Of a DNA stretch of 64,000 nucleotides, positions 11,825 through 22,646 are shown piece by piece. The DNA is taken from assembly GCF_964204645.1 (NCBI RefSeq), contig NC_134030.1, positions 22,387,210-22,451,209 of the forward strand, in the 5' to 3' direction. Within the stretch, counting starts at the first letter, position 1; every line of letters starts with the position of its first letter. The translations under genes were made by a program, and so were the position numbers. Under the pieces are notes generated by a model, which was given only the letters and a program-made list of their open reading frames with translations, did no database searches and was not told where the DNA came from. Origin of the DNA: Tubulanus polymorphus. Its lineage: Eukaryota > Nemertea > Palaeonemertea > Tubulaniformes > Tubulanidae.

Positions 11825-12999
11825 AACTATTATAAAGGTTTTTCTTCGTGATAATTTAAGAGAAATCAAGTATTTTCAAATAAATATGGTTTAATTGACG
11901 AAGCTGCGGTAACTTCTTAATTGTTTTATTCAACTTGATAGTAGATAGAAAAACAACTCTATATAAAGATCAGAAATTATTCTTGTCCAGATATTACAGG
12001 CCCCACACAAACGCGGTTTAAACTGATAATCTAAACAAAGCTAGGACAATTATTCTATGCTCTCGCTATTTTCGACAGGGCCTTGATTAGATCAGTATTT
12101 TATGAACCACTGAAAAGCACGAAAGTGAAATTTTTGCTATAAAACTTAACAACTAAAAAGTTTTAACATGAATGATAAAAATGTTCACATCGTTTTATTC
12201 ACACAACAATAATATCTTAATCGAGGAATCATCATGCAAGTTCCTAATTTACAAACACGCGAACTGTGTTACAATAACTGTCTACAACATAGAGCATTAA
12301 AACTAGAGATGAGAAACTCAGATTCACTCTGGAACTCTTTGTATCAATTAATCTTGGCATTAAATACTAAGTATTCTGACGTTTTTTCTGGCAGCTTCAA
12401 CATAATTATAAGATCGGTAACTAATCAATAACATCAATAACTTAGTTTATAGCTGTTTTAAATTCTTTCTAAAAAGTAAAATGTATGTACCAGATTTTAG
12501 ATAGTAAGTCTACCCACGTATAACAATAAACAGTCGCAGCAGTGATTGAGCGCGGCTAGTTGAAAGGACGGGTCGATCTTTCATCACAGTTATTCAAAGC
12601 ATTCTATCATATCAGTTATTTTTTTAAATGTTTTTCGATTTAGTTAAGGTTTATGGTTATTTGTTTTGTTCATTACAATAACTGAGTTGATAGAATGCTT
12701 TGAATAACGACAGAAAAGATCTCGGGTTTTTGCTATACTTAGGGAAGGTTGTTCGATAAATGAAGAACCTTGTTGATAAATATTTGAAAAAATGCCTTTT
12801 CATGTAAATAGAATATTAATTTGTTGTATGTTTGTTTGTATTGTTGTTTATCCTATTTATTATTTATTGGTTTTTTTTAATTTTTTAGAATTAATTTATG
12901 TATTTGTAGTTTGTACTATGTATTATTTATACTCCTCTATTTACAACTGCAGGCATTTTTTCACTGTAAAGTCCTGGGGCCCATTTAAAAAAAAGCGCT
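11825..12999. other. AT-rich spacer, no gene seen
   Basis: Only chance open frames. A rough inverted pair (GCATTCTATCA near 12599 and TGATAGAATGC near 12690) could be the ends of another small element. Confidence 0.4.
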
Positions 13000-13155
13000 A
13001 CTGATTCACTGCCACTCGTTGATAATCATTATACACCCAATTTGAAGCCAAGTGATTATTCACGAGAGCCATCTCGTGATATGGATTTACCCATTACAAT
13101 AAAAGAAGTTCAAACAGCTATAAACAATGTTAAAACGTTACAAATTAGTCCTAGC
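13000..13155 (+). pseudogene. Fossil non-LTR reverse transcriptase fragment
   Basis: An open stretch of about 50 codons reads ...SREPSRDMDLPITIKEVQTA then INNVKT. This matches the well-known RT entry motif of non-LTR elements in which D..I(T/S)..EV..AI..LK precedes a PGPDG segment. The expected PGPDG is not seen and the frame soon stops. No full element surrounds it. Confidence 0.45.
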
Positions 13156-14040
13156 TATAACTTTAAGCCTTGTTATTCCTAGCTTTACCTCTCAAATGTA
13201 ATAATGGTCTCCTTTCAGAGGCTTTAGTTTTCAAATACGTAGGTATGATCATCAAACAGATTGATGGAGGCTTTAATCGAAATCTTTGTTTCAAATTTTT
13301 CAAAATTGGTTACCTTCGAAAATATCAATGCCATCAAATTTGTACATCTACAATTCAGCAAATAGTTAATATTGGTACATCAACACTGGTCTAACGTTAT
13401 GTTCTATGTTTCCTAACTATGTGATATCTACACGGACAAATACTAGCCACAGTTGACTATGTTTAACTATGGTAAGTTGGAAGATTAAACTCACAATATG
13501 ATGTTGAAACTATATCTCAGTTTAGGTTAACTCAACAGACCTACTAGTCCAAACTAGGCACTCGACACAACCATTTACCCCTAGTGACTAACTTAACTTG
13601 ACTTATCTATCAACCAAGGATCGAAGACCAAAATCGTGCATTAATGGAGCTTAGCTTTTATTAGACTCTCACATTGCATAAACATTATCAAATAGTTTCC
13701 TCGAAAACACTATATTATCCATCAGACTGATTTGAAAAAGGTGATAAGCAAAAAAATCAATACTTTACTAGAAAAGTCCACTATTGTCTTCGCCGCTCCT
13801 GGATTTCAAGTGCTAATAAGATGCACTATTATCTATGCTGCTCCTAATAAGATACACTATTGTCTTTGCTGCTTTTAAAACAGTGTTTATCGTGAATCAG
13901 TGTTTATGAGAATCCATTAGCTTTGTCGCTCGAATCAGTGTTTATAAGATTCACTATTGTCTCTGCTGCTCCTGATAAAATGTTTTAGAGAAATCACCGA
14001 TTGTAGAAGAATCCATCGTTGAGCGATTAATCCATCGCTG

Positions 14041-14925
14041 GCTCCTAAACTTCTCATTTGGGCTTCTGCAATTTTCATCAGCAAATAGGTCGATCAGTAA
14101 TCGTTGTGGGTGTCTTCTCGATGATGTTAGTTTGGCTGAAACAAAGTGAAGAAAGCAAAACATTTTAGACAGATTTATCACAACTTACATGTCATTTTAA
14201 ATTACAAGCCACCGTGTTTTTCACTTAGTTAATATAGTTATTTCCAAAATCAGAATTAGGTTCATTGACGTCAGTTGCCGATTTAAACCCCAATAAATAA
14301 TTTCAGTAGTAGGACTAGTTCATCAATGTTTAAGCTTGGAGTAATCATTTGAAAAATTTATTACTCCAAGGTGTAAGACTAGTAAAGATAAAAGTTCTAA
14401 GATCAGCCATGTGGACAGGTAAATAGATTTCGATGATAATCACTTATCAAATGATATTCATATGAGGCCTGCAAATTCTATATACCGGTAATTTCCATCT
14501 AATGAGTTTGATTCTTCTGTGGGTTGTTCAAATCCGTAGATTTCAGATGAGTAGTTGATTTTAAGCTGGTCTCTTTCTTATAGTTGAAACTAAGCTGCAA
14601 TGAGTAAAGAAATATATCCTGTAATCACGACATTTAAAAATCATCGTAATAACTCCATGTATATCAAGTTACCTTTTATGATTGCTGGTTTCATCATCGA
14701 CGAGGATCTCCTAAGTCGGTTGGTTTCTGTGCAATGTTCTCTAATCGGCATCTTTGATGAGTTGTTGACCTCGAGCTCGCGTTTAACTTTTCGAGTTGGT
14801 GTCCCTTACAAACCTACCACACCTGCCGGGAGCGAAACGGTGGTTTTTTTCTAAATCGGAAATCGAAGTACAGATATAGTTGCGTGATCGGCGGTCGTTT
14901 TAACAGATCTTTTTTTTTTAAGTCC
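14041..14925. repeat. Diverged direct duplication, copy A
   Basis: Islands of high similarity to 19128-20130 in the same order: TTCTCATTTGGGCTTCTGCA..., GGCTGAAACAAAGTGAAGAA..., ATTGACGTCAnTTGC...TAGGACTAGTTCATCA, CAGCCATGTGGACnGGTAAA, TTACCTTTTATGATnGCTGG... and CGAAGTACAGATATAGTTG. On the minus strand two islands have splice-like edges: an acceptor-like TTTCAG before 14132 and a donor-like AAAAG/GTAACTT near 14671. This could be the remains of a duplicated gene. No product is recognised. Confidence 0.7.
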
Positions 14926-14984
14926 AAGAACATAATTGGTAATTCGGTTCCGGTTCATTCAAACAATCTTTTATTCTGCCTAAT

Positions 14985-16005
14985 TCTGATTTTGGAAATA
15001 ACTAACTATATTACAAGGTTGAAGATAATTTTACAATATTTGGTCTTTTTTTATGTAACTAGTCCGAAAGTTTACAACGTTTAATAATTTTGTCTAACTT
15101 CGATTTTTTTTGGTCGTTTTCACCGTTTAAATAGTCGAAGCACATATTAAGTGACTGATTGGGGTTAACTTTTTTCCTGCCTAATTTTCCTGCCTAATTT
15201 AATACATCGAGATTTTGGAAATAACTATATTTTACAATATTTGGTCTTGTTTTCGTGTAACTAGTCCGAAAGTTTACAAGGTGGGAGAATTTTGTCTATT
15301 TTTTTTCTGCCTAATTTAAAACATCGAGATTTTGGAAATAACTATATTTTACAACATTTGGTCTTTTTTTCATGTAACTAGTCCGAAAGTTTACAAGGTG
15401 GGAGAATTTTGTCTATTTTTTTTCTGCCTAATTTAAAACATCGAGATTTTGGAAATAACTATATTTTACAACATTTGGTCTTTTTTTCATGTAACTAGTC
15501 CGAAAGTTTACAAGGTTGAATAATTTTATCTATTTTTTTCTGCTTAATTTAAAACATCGAGATTTTGGAAATAACTATATTTTACAATATTTGGTCTTTT
15601 TTTCATGTAACTAGTCCGAAAGTTAACAAGGTTGATTAATTTTATCTATTTTTTTTCTGCCTAATTTAAACCATCGAGATTTTGAAAATAACTATATTTT
15701 ACAACATTTGGTCTTTTTTTCATGTAACTAGTCCGAAAGTTTACAAGGTGGGAGAATTTTGTCTATTTTTTTTCTGCCTAATTTAAAACATCGAGATTTT
15801 GGAAATAACTATATTTTACAACATTTGGTCTTTTTTTCATGTAACTAGTCCGACAGTTTACAAGGTTGAATAATTTTATCTATTTTTTTCTGCCTAATTT
15901 AAAACATCGAGATTTTGGAAATAACTATATTTTACAATATTTGGTCTTTTTTTCATGTAACTAGTCCGAAAGTTTACAAGGTGGGAGAATTTTGTCTAAC
16001 TTTAA
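14985..16005. repeat. About 117-bp tandem array
   Basis: About eight copies of CTGCCTAATTTAAAACATCG...AACTATATTTTACAACATTT...CATGTAACTAGTCCGAAAGT..., units 112-120 bp. It starts inside the sequence following duplication copy A and is not repeated after copy B. Confidence 0.95.
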
Positions 16006-16019
16006 TTTTTTTGTCGTTT

Positions 16020-19000
16020 TCACTGTTTAAATTTGTCTAATTTTTAAAAGTTTATTGTAGTTTTTCTCGAGTATGTCTGAAATCGAAGTACATAATTGGA
16101 AAATTCGATTCCGGTTCATTCAAACTATCTTCCAATCAGTCTGAAACGGCAAGCTGAAGAAAAGAGCAGAACCTTTTGAGCAGAAACTCCTTTCGAATAT
16201 CACTGATCATAATTATCATGTCAATTCATATGTAAGATCAGCAATGTGGATCGATACGTAGATTTTAATAATAGTCTTAAATGATATTTATGAAATTCAA
16301 CTCATAAAGTAATTCATCTATATTCTAAATATCTAAGCAATGGTTGATTATTTTTAGTTTAACAACAATTCAACTAAAGCATCTATAGTCATCTCTAGGA
16401 ATACCAGAGTTACAACAAATTTAGTAATGCATAATAAAATCTTATCCAATCGTTTTTGAACTGTTTTCTTTTCTATCTTCTTGAAATTCTTGATGTGTCT
16501 TTTATTGAAACCCAGGCCGATCATACAGTGCAAACCTGCTAGTAATATTGGCCTATATATATTTCGATTGTCAGCTAAACCATGTTCGTATTATCAAATT
16601 TACTTCATCGTCAGTTAATAAACTTAAGAGATGTTTTCTACCCACAGATGGCGACATCTGTACCCAGTGAATGGTATTCTAATCCATTCCATTAATTCTA
16701 AATATTGCTCCTAATATATACAATGATCTTGTAATCATGATAATGTAACTAACTGAAGAGTGAGTGCACTGCCAGCATTGAGCACACTGATCCTATAAGT
16801 AACATGGTTCTACAGATTTAAGAAACTTTGAATCATTCCCACACCTTGACAAATCCAGAATTCTGCAAAGCCTTAAAGATTCAATAAATCCCACGCACAA
16901 GAGACAGAGTTAAAACAGTTAACCAGTATTCTTTATATATATATATATCAATATCAAATAATACAGTTGTCTTATGAACCCCTATGGTTTAGATTTGAGC
17001 ACTTTTACCTTATATGAAGATGCTGAATTAGATACCTAATCAATTAGTTAATTGATAATGTCCTAGCTATAATTGAAATTGTCTCGGACAATATTTTATA
17101 TGGGGCTTGAAATTTCTACACGAGAAGAATTTCAGATCCGGTACGAATTTGAATTAATCACTATTTGAACTGCTGATTTTGCATCAGAGCTTTTGATACC
17201 TAGCTTAACTAACCCAGAATTCCCCAAAACATAACTGATTCAACAGATCCCACATACATGTGGCCCAGTTAGACGCAGACGTCTCATCCACTGTGCAATT
17301 TTGAATAAGTTTCACTTATATTCATTATATTGAATTGATTTTAATTGAATTCTAGGTATCTAAGCGAACCATTAATTAGTAATCATACTAGCTATATTTT
17401 AATTGTCAGTTGAACAATATTTATATGGAGCCTGAAAATCTACACGAGTAGAATTTCAGATGTGGTGAATTCGTCACTATTTGAATTCAGATAAAAAAGC
17501 ACATTTTTAGTGGTAAATTAGAAATTCCCTTAGCCGAATGGCTATATAATCTTTATTTCCCTTATATAGTACACTGTGTATAAGGACCAAAAGACCTTGT
17601 TATGACCGGACCTCCCTGGTGCGGTGCGAGTCATGATGCTAGAAAATAGTTTGAAGGAGAGGGGTTAGTAAAAGATAGCTATTAGCAAGAGGAATAAGAC
17701 CTAAGTTTAGGATATCCTGTCAGAATAAGGCTCTCAATCTGACATACACAGCGAAATTGAAATATTCCCCCTTCCAAATCCAGGATTGTATTTGTGCACA
17801 GATTTGTTTTATCTCCCTTCGATCGGAAGTAAATCTGCGTGAAATGATTTTGGCAATATGTATCAAAACTAATACAGCTCTATGAAGACACAATAGGTTC
17901 ACTTAGATACAGATAATTAAATGTGCTCAGATACACATGTATCAGCTACATTTTAAATGTCCATGGAATTAGAAATAATTTCACATAACAATTGAATTAA
18001 CCTTAATCGATCTAAGTAATACGTTAATGAGTAAATCATCTTAGATTCTAATTGTCAGTTAAACTATATGTAATATGCATCACTTGACACACAGTATGGC
18101 TTTTAGATATTAATTGAATCAGTTAGGTTAGAGTAAATTTTGGCAATATTGAAAAGCATGGCTAGTTGTCGTAAGCGCGGCAGTTGGCGTTACAGAACTG
18201 ATCAGTCAATGAGACTGATTCATTTATAGATGTGCTCAAATATATTATATATTTCAGCTATATTTCAATAAATATTTATGATATAAAAAGTTTTTGATCT
18301 AACATCAAATATTGAATTCATCTTAATTGTGAATATCTAAGCCATTTTTCCTGGCTGTATTTATGCTAATTGTCAGTCAAACAACAATTATCATGCGTCG
18401 CCCAAAAACAAGACGCAGTGTTTCAGGAATGAATTAAATCAATTAAAGCTTTGGTTTATTCTGGATTTGTCAAAGTGTTGAGACCAAATCACTGTTTCAT
18501 AAAGACCCGTAGTCCATAGTTTTCCCCATATAACACCAGACCTCAATAGAGCCCTAGACACTATCTTATGAAATTCATTACTGTTATGTGTGAGGCAGCA
18601 CACAGTATATATTGTAAAGTAAGGCCTCAATCTTTATAAATTTATCAATATATTATTTGTAAAGAAAAATCTATTAACCGACGATAAAGTTTAATTGATA
18701 TATCTTTAAGTAAAGCCAACCTTAATGTATATGGGGCCTTGAAATATCTACACCAGAAGAATTTCTCATCAAACATTACAAGATATTGAATGATTGCTTA
18801 TATCTAAGCGATTGGTTAATTATTAATTGTTCTATCTATATCTTGATTGTCAGTTAAACAATAGTCATACGAGGCCTGAAATGTCTACGGTACATTCGAA
18901 AAATTTCAAATGTCACATAAGATATTGAAATTACCTTAATTGTACGTACTTACAAAATCTTTTAATCAATAACAGACCAATCTACATTTTAATTATCAGA

Positions 19001-19127
19001 CCAAAGAATATTTAAAGGACCTCACTCAATCATTTCGTCTAATATTGTAAATATTCAAGCAATCATTGCCCTAGCTATATTTAAATTTACCGGCCACAGA
19101 GCTTCAATAAAGTAGTGCGGAGATTGC
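16020..19127. repeat. Old degenerate repeat field
   Basis: A loose consensus CTAGCTATATTTTAATTGTC-AGTTAAACAATA-TTATATGGGGCCTGAAA-TCTACACGAG-AGAATTTCAGAT recurs at irregular spacing (about 16560, 17060, 17390, 18045, 18350, 18730, 18820, 18970, 19070). No gene seen. A short (TA)n lies at about 16936-16948. Confidence 0.6.
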
Positions 19128-20130
19128 TGGCTCCTCAACTTCTCATTTGGGCTTCTGCAGTTTTCATCAGCAAATGGGTCGATCAGTATTCATCTACTTG
19201 TGAGTGTCTTCTTCAGGCCAATTTTTCCGAGATGTAGTTCGGCTGAAACAAAGTGAAGAAAGCAAAACATTTCAGACAGATTTATCATGATTTACGTGTC
19301 ATTTCAAATTACAAGCCACCGTGTTTTTCACAAAGTAAAATTCATTGACGTCAATTGCTGATTTAAACCCCAATAATTAATTGCAGTAGTAGGACTAGTT
19401 CATCACTGTTTAAGACTGTTTAAGTGAAGATAAAAGTTCAGCCATGTGGACCGGTAAAGGCTGTGAAGGAGGACCCGTAGGTCGAAAAGTACATCGAGAT
19501 GAGTCGCAAAAAAAACGGCGACACTTCCAGGAAGGATTGAACTTTTATATATTTCAATTCCAAGTATGCAAATTCTCATATATGAAAACGTGCCATTACT
19601 TAGTGCTAAAAAGCAGGTTTTTTACGTGTTTTTCAAGAATAAGTCCCCTAAAAATAACTTGATCACTATGAAATTTTTGTGGGCTCGAGAACTCATTATA
19701 AGCCAAACCATGACACCAAAAATCGACACTATTGGTTCAACAGCCAATGTTTGTGCCTTGTTGACAACCGGTTCTCTATTTATTTTCAATGAAAACTGCT
19801 TCATCAGACCATTTGCATAGGCAAACCTACGGTTCGCCAAAAATCAACTTACATTTCAAGTTTGCTGGGTTCAATATCGGTTAAAAAGTTCGTATCAAAT
19901 ATCAAATTACCTTTTATGATGGCTGGGTTCATTATCGGAGGATCTCCTAAGTTGGTTGGTTGAGTTTCATCCAAATTGGCCCCGTCTGTGCACTGTTCTC
20001 TAATCGGCAGATCTTAGTTGATGAGCTCTCGTTTGACTTTTTGAGTTGGTGCTTTTACATCATTTTTTGGAATCGAAGTACAGATATAGTTGTGTGATCG
20101 TCGGTCGATTTTACATCATTTTTTTTCGGA
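19128..20130. repeat. Diverged direct duplication, copy B
   Basis: Partner of 14041-14925 with the same island order; spacing differs, with extra sequence at about 19460-19900. In the frame that is open in copy A on the minus strand (...VKREL...), copy B has an early TAA, so if this was a gene, copy B is broken there. Confidence 0.7.
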
Positions 20131-20379
20131 ATCGAAGTACTTCTTTGTCTTCATGGGTTTCGTCGAAGCTGAAATTGAGTAAATGAAAAAAATTTTGTAG
20201 TCACACATTTCTTCATCATTAATCCTAATTTACATGGGTATCAACTTAACTTTCAAGATTGTCGAGTTCAGTATTTTTTTCGGCATCTTCTGTAGTCGCC
20301 TTCTAGCATCTTCTTCTTCAACTTCTTGGGAGTCCTGAAATGAAAAAAAAAGAAAAGAGCGATGAAAACCTGGTACGGA

Positions 20380-20550
20380 ACAAAACTAATGTTCGAAAGC
20401 TTTTCAGCTCTCCGTCGCCGGTCACATGCCGAGAACACCAGACAATGAGCCAGCCAGGAATATACTGCCCTCTACACGCCCTCACACAGAACGCGAAAAC
20501 CAGGATGACGACGCCTCACATTCCCCATCTAACTGCAGGATGTACTGGGC
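20380..20550 (+). pseudogene. Non-LTR retrotransposon 3' coding remnant, arm 1
   Basis: Reads NKTNVRK... then, in shifted frames, pieces equivalent to the minus-strand copy at 20990-21180. It resembles the conserved post-RT region of endonuclease/RT non-LTR elements (R..L.(F/W)AGHV.RM). It is frame-disrupted and fragmentary. Confidence 0.5.
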
Positions 20551-20639
20551 GACGTCAGTAACTGACACACCTGTAAAATTGCACGAAACACAAATAGCGC
20601 AGTACAACCAGCTTGACCGGGTTGAGATTCAGGATCTCA

Positions 20640-20930
20640 ACTAGCACCCAAAAGCGTGACAAGAGACTTCATCCACTGACCGAGGTTGTCACAAGGACAC
20701 AATGAAACTAGCACTCACAAGCCGACGAGAGACTTCATCCACTGACCGAGGTTGTCACAAGGACACAATGAAAACTAGCACTCAAACTAGAAATCAAAGA
20801 GCGTGACAGTAGAATCATCCCTCAGCCGACTCAGAATACCAGAAACAAAGAGCGTGACAGTAGAATCATCCCTCATCCGGGCGGTCACAAGGACACAATG
20901 AATGCTAGTAGCGTGACAATCCAGTATAAC
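20640..20930. repeat. Short direct repeats between the two RT remnants
   Basis: GAGACTTCATCCACTGACCG-AGGTTGTCACAAGGACACAATGAAA occurs twice (about 20664 and 20728), and AAAGAGCGTGACAGTAGAAT-CATCCCTCA occurs twice (about 20797 and 20847), with GGTCACAAGGACACAATGAA again at 20882. Confidence 0.8.
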
Positions 20931-20989
20931 CGCTCCACTTGTATCCCGCGCAATCCCACAGATATGCCCGTCATTGACATCACTCAGCA

Positions 20990-21180
20990 CACTTTGTAGA
21001 TAGGTGGGGGCAGTGAGGCGTCATCCTGGTTTTCGTGTTCCGTATGAGGGCGCGTAGAGGGCAGAATTTCCTGACCGACTCTTTGTCTGACATCCTCGAC
21101 ACGTGACCGGCGAAGGAGAGCTGACGCTTTCGGACATTAGTTTTGTTCCAGCAAACGTTGAAATTCGACAGAGAAATCGG
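20990..21180 (-). pseudogene. Non-LTR retrotransposon 3' coding remnant, arm 2 (inverted)
   Basis: Minus-strand reading contains RKRQLSFAGHVSRMSDKESV, a clear non-LTR post-RT signature, and in a second frame ALYAPSYGTRKPG. The proper reading frame is therefore broken by an indel. About 80% similar to the plus-strand arm at 20380-20550, making an inverted pair with about 440 bp between. Confidence 0.6.
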
Positions 21181-21681
21181 CCCTGAAAAATAAAACGGAT
21201 TAGACCCTGAAAAAACGAACGGATTAATAAACACGGAACAGTACAGGACAGCACGGAGACGAACAGTAACGCATAAAACATAAAGACGTCGTTCCTCAGG
21301 AAGCAGGAACAGGAGCAGGAACAGGAGCGGGAGCGCAGCGAAAATCGCCAGGAGGAGAATCCACGGTAGCATGTTCACAGTGTGAGTGTGCAGAGGTGAA
21401 TGGTCTATGCTCGTGTACACCGTGGTCAGCCGGTGACGTATTCAATAGTGCGTGTCAGAATGATATCAACAACTCTGAAAAGCCGCAATTGTGTCTCTAT
21501 TGTTGAATTGAATGGATTTACATTGAGAGCTTATAGAAGTTGAATGAAAAGGTTCTACTGCCGGGTTGGATACACGCCAGTAGTCAGCTGAACAATATCG
21601 TGGAACTTTAATAAGGCCATAAAAATAAATTTCTTTGATTCCCAACAGCTCCCCTCCTAATTTTGCTAACCATGGATATAG

Positions 21682-21985
21682 TTAAAAACAATAATTTTGA
21701 AGCGAGACCTCACACGGCAGCTCGCGCCATTTCGCAGAGCTTCCTCGGGACCTGGTGGTGACAGGTCTGCATTATTAAACCGATGAAATGAAGGAAAACT
21801 TTATTTTTTTGGTCTCATTATAGTAATGAGTATTATAATATCAACTGCTTACCATGATAGATTAAATCTTAAGTTACTATATAAAACAATAATTTTGAAG
21901 CGAGACCTTACAAGGCAGCTCGCGCCATTCTGCAGAATTTCTCGCGACCTGTGGACCGTGGTGACAGGTCTGCATTAAAACTGAT
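21682..21985. repeat. Two direct copies of a 100-bp segment
   Basis: AAAACAATAATTTTGAAGCG-AGACCT...GGCAGCTCGCGCCATT...GGTGACAGGTCTGCATTA occurs at about 21686-21777 and 21883-21980. Confidence 0.85.
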
Positions 21986-22504
21986 ATAAATAGAAAAAAC
22001 TTCTTGCTTTAAATTGATGAGTTGATTTAAAATCAGTCTCCATAAAATCAGTCTCTATATTGCATTCGGCTCTTTTATACATGTTCATCATAAAAAGTCA
22101 AAAAAAAAATGAATATAAATAGTGACACTTCAGGACAGTGAGGGAGGAGTGATACCGGCGAACTGTGGTGATAGTGAGCAGATATTTTTCAGTGTCTTAT
22201 TGCGGAAAGGAAATATCAAGACCTCGATTCAGCTATCAAAAATATCCTCTAACTTCTACATTAATTAATTCATCTATACCTGAAACTTATTTTTTCCCTT
22301 TACAGAAATAGCCATTTTACACATAAATATTTTTTGAATTATTAGTCAGAACATTTTCCTTATCATTATTGTTGAATCATTTTCGATATTTACGACGGAT
22401 CAGAATATTCATTCAACTCAAAATGTTCTTCCATTCGTCTAGCACATATGCCTAGATATTTCGCCGTTTCGTCAAATATTGTTGTGAGTTTGGGTTTTTT
22501 CGGG

Positions 22505-22539
22505 ACCTGACATGACAGGTAAGACCTGTCATGTCAGGT
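22505..22539. promoter_or_regulatory. Perfect inverted repeat upstream of ADAR start
   Basis: ACCTGACATGACAGGT (22505-22520), AAG loop, ACCTGTCATGTCAGGT (22524-22539). A G-C and a G-U pair extend the stem outward. It lies 108 nt before the ADAR ATG, so it may be in the 5' UTR or core promoter. The role is inferred only. Confidence 0.7.
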
Positions 22540-22646
22540 CTCTCTGACAGGTTTCGATTTCCGGCACTGTTGATCGAAAACGAAAACAGAAAACTTTCCC
22601 CTAAAACAAAGAAATCGGTGATAGGATTATCAGGAAGAGTTTGGAA

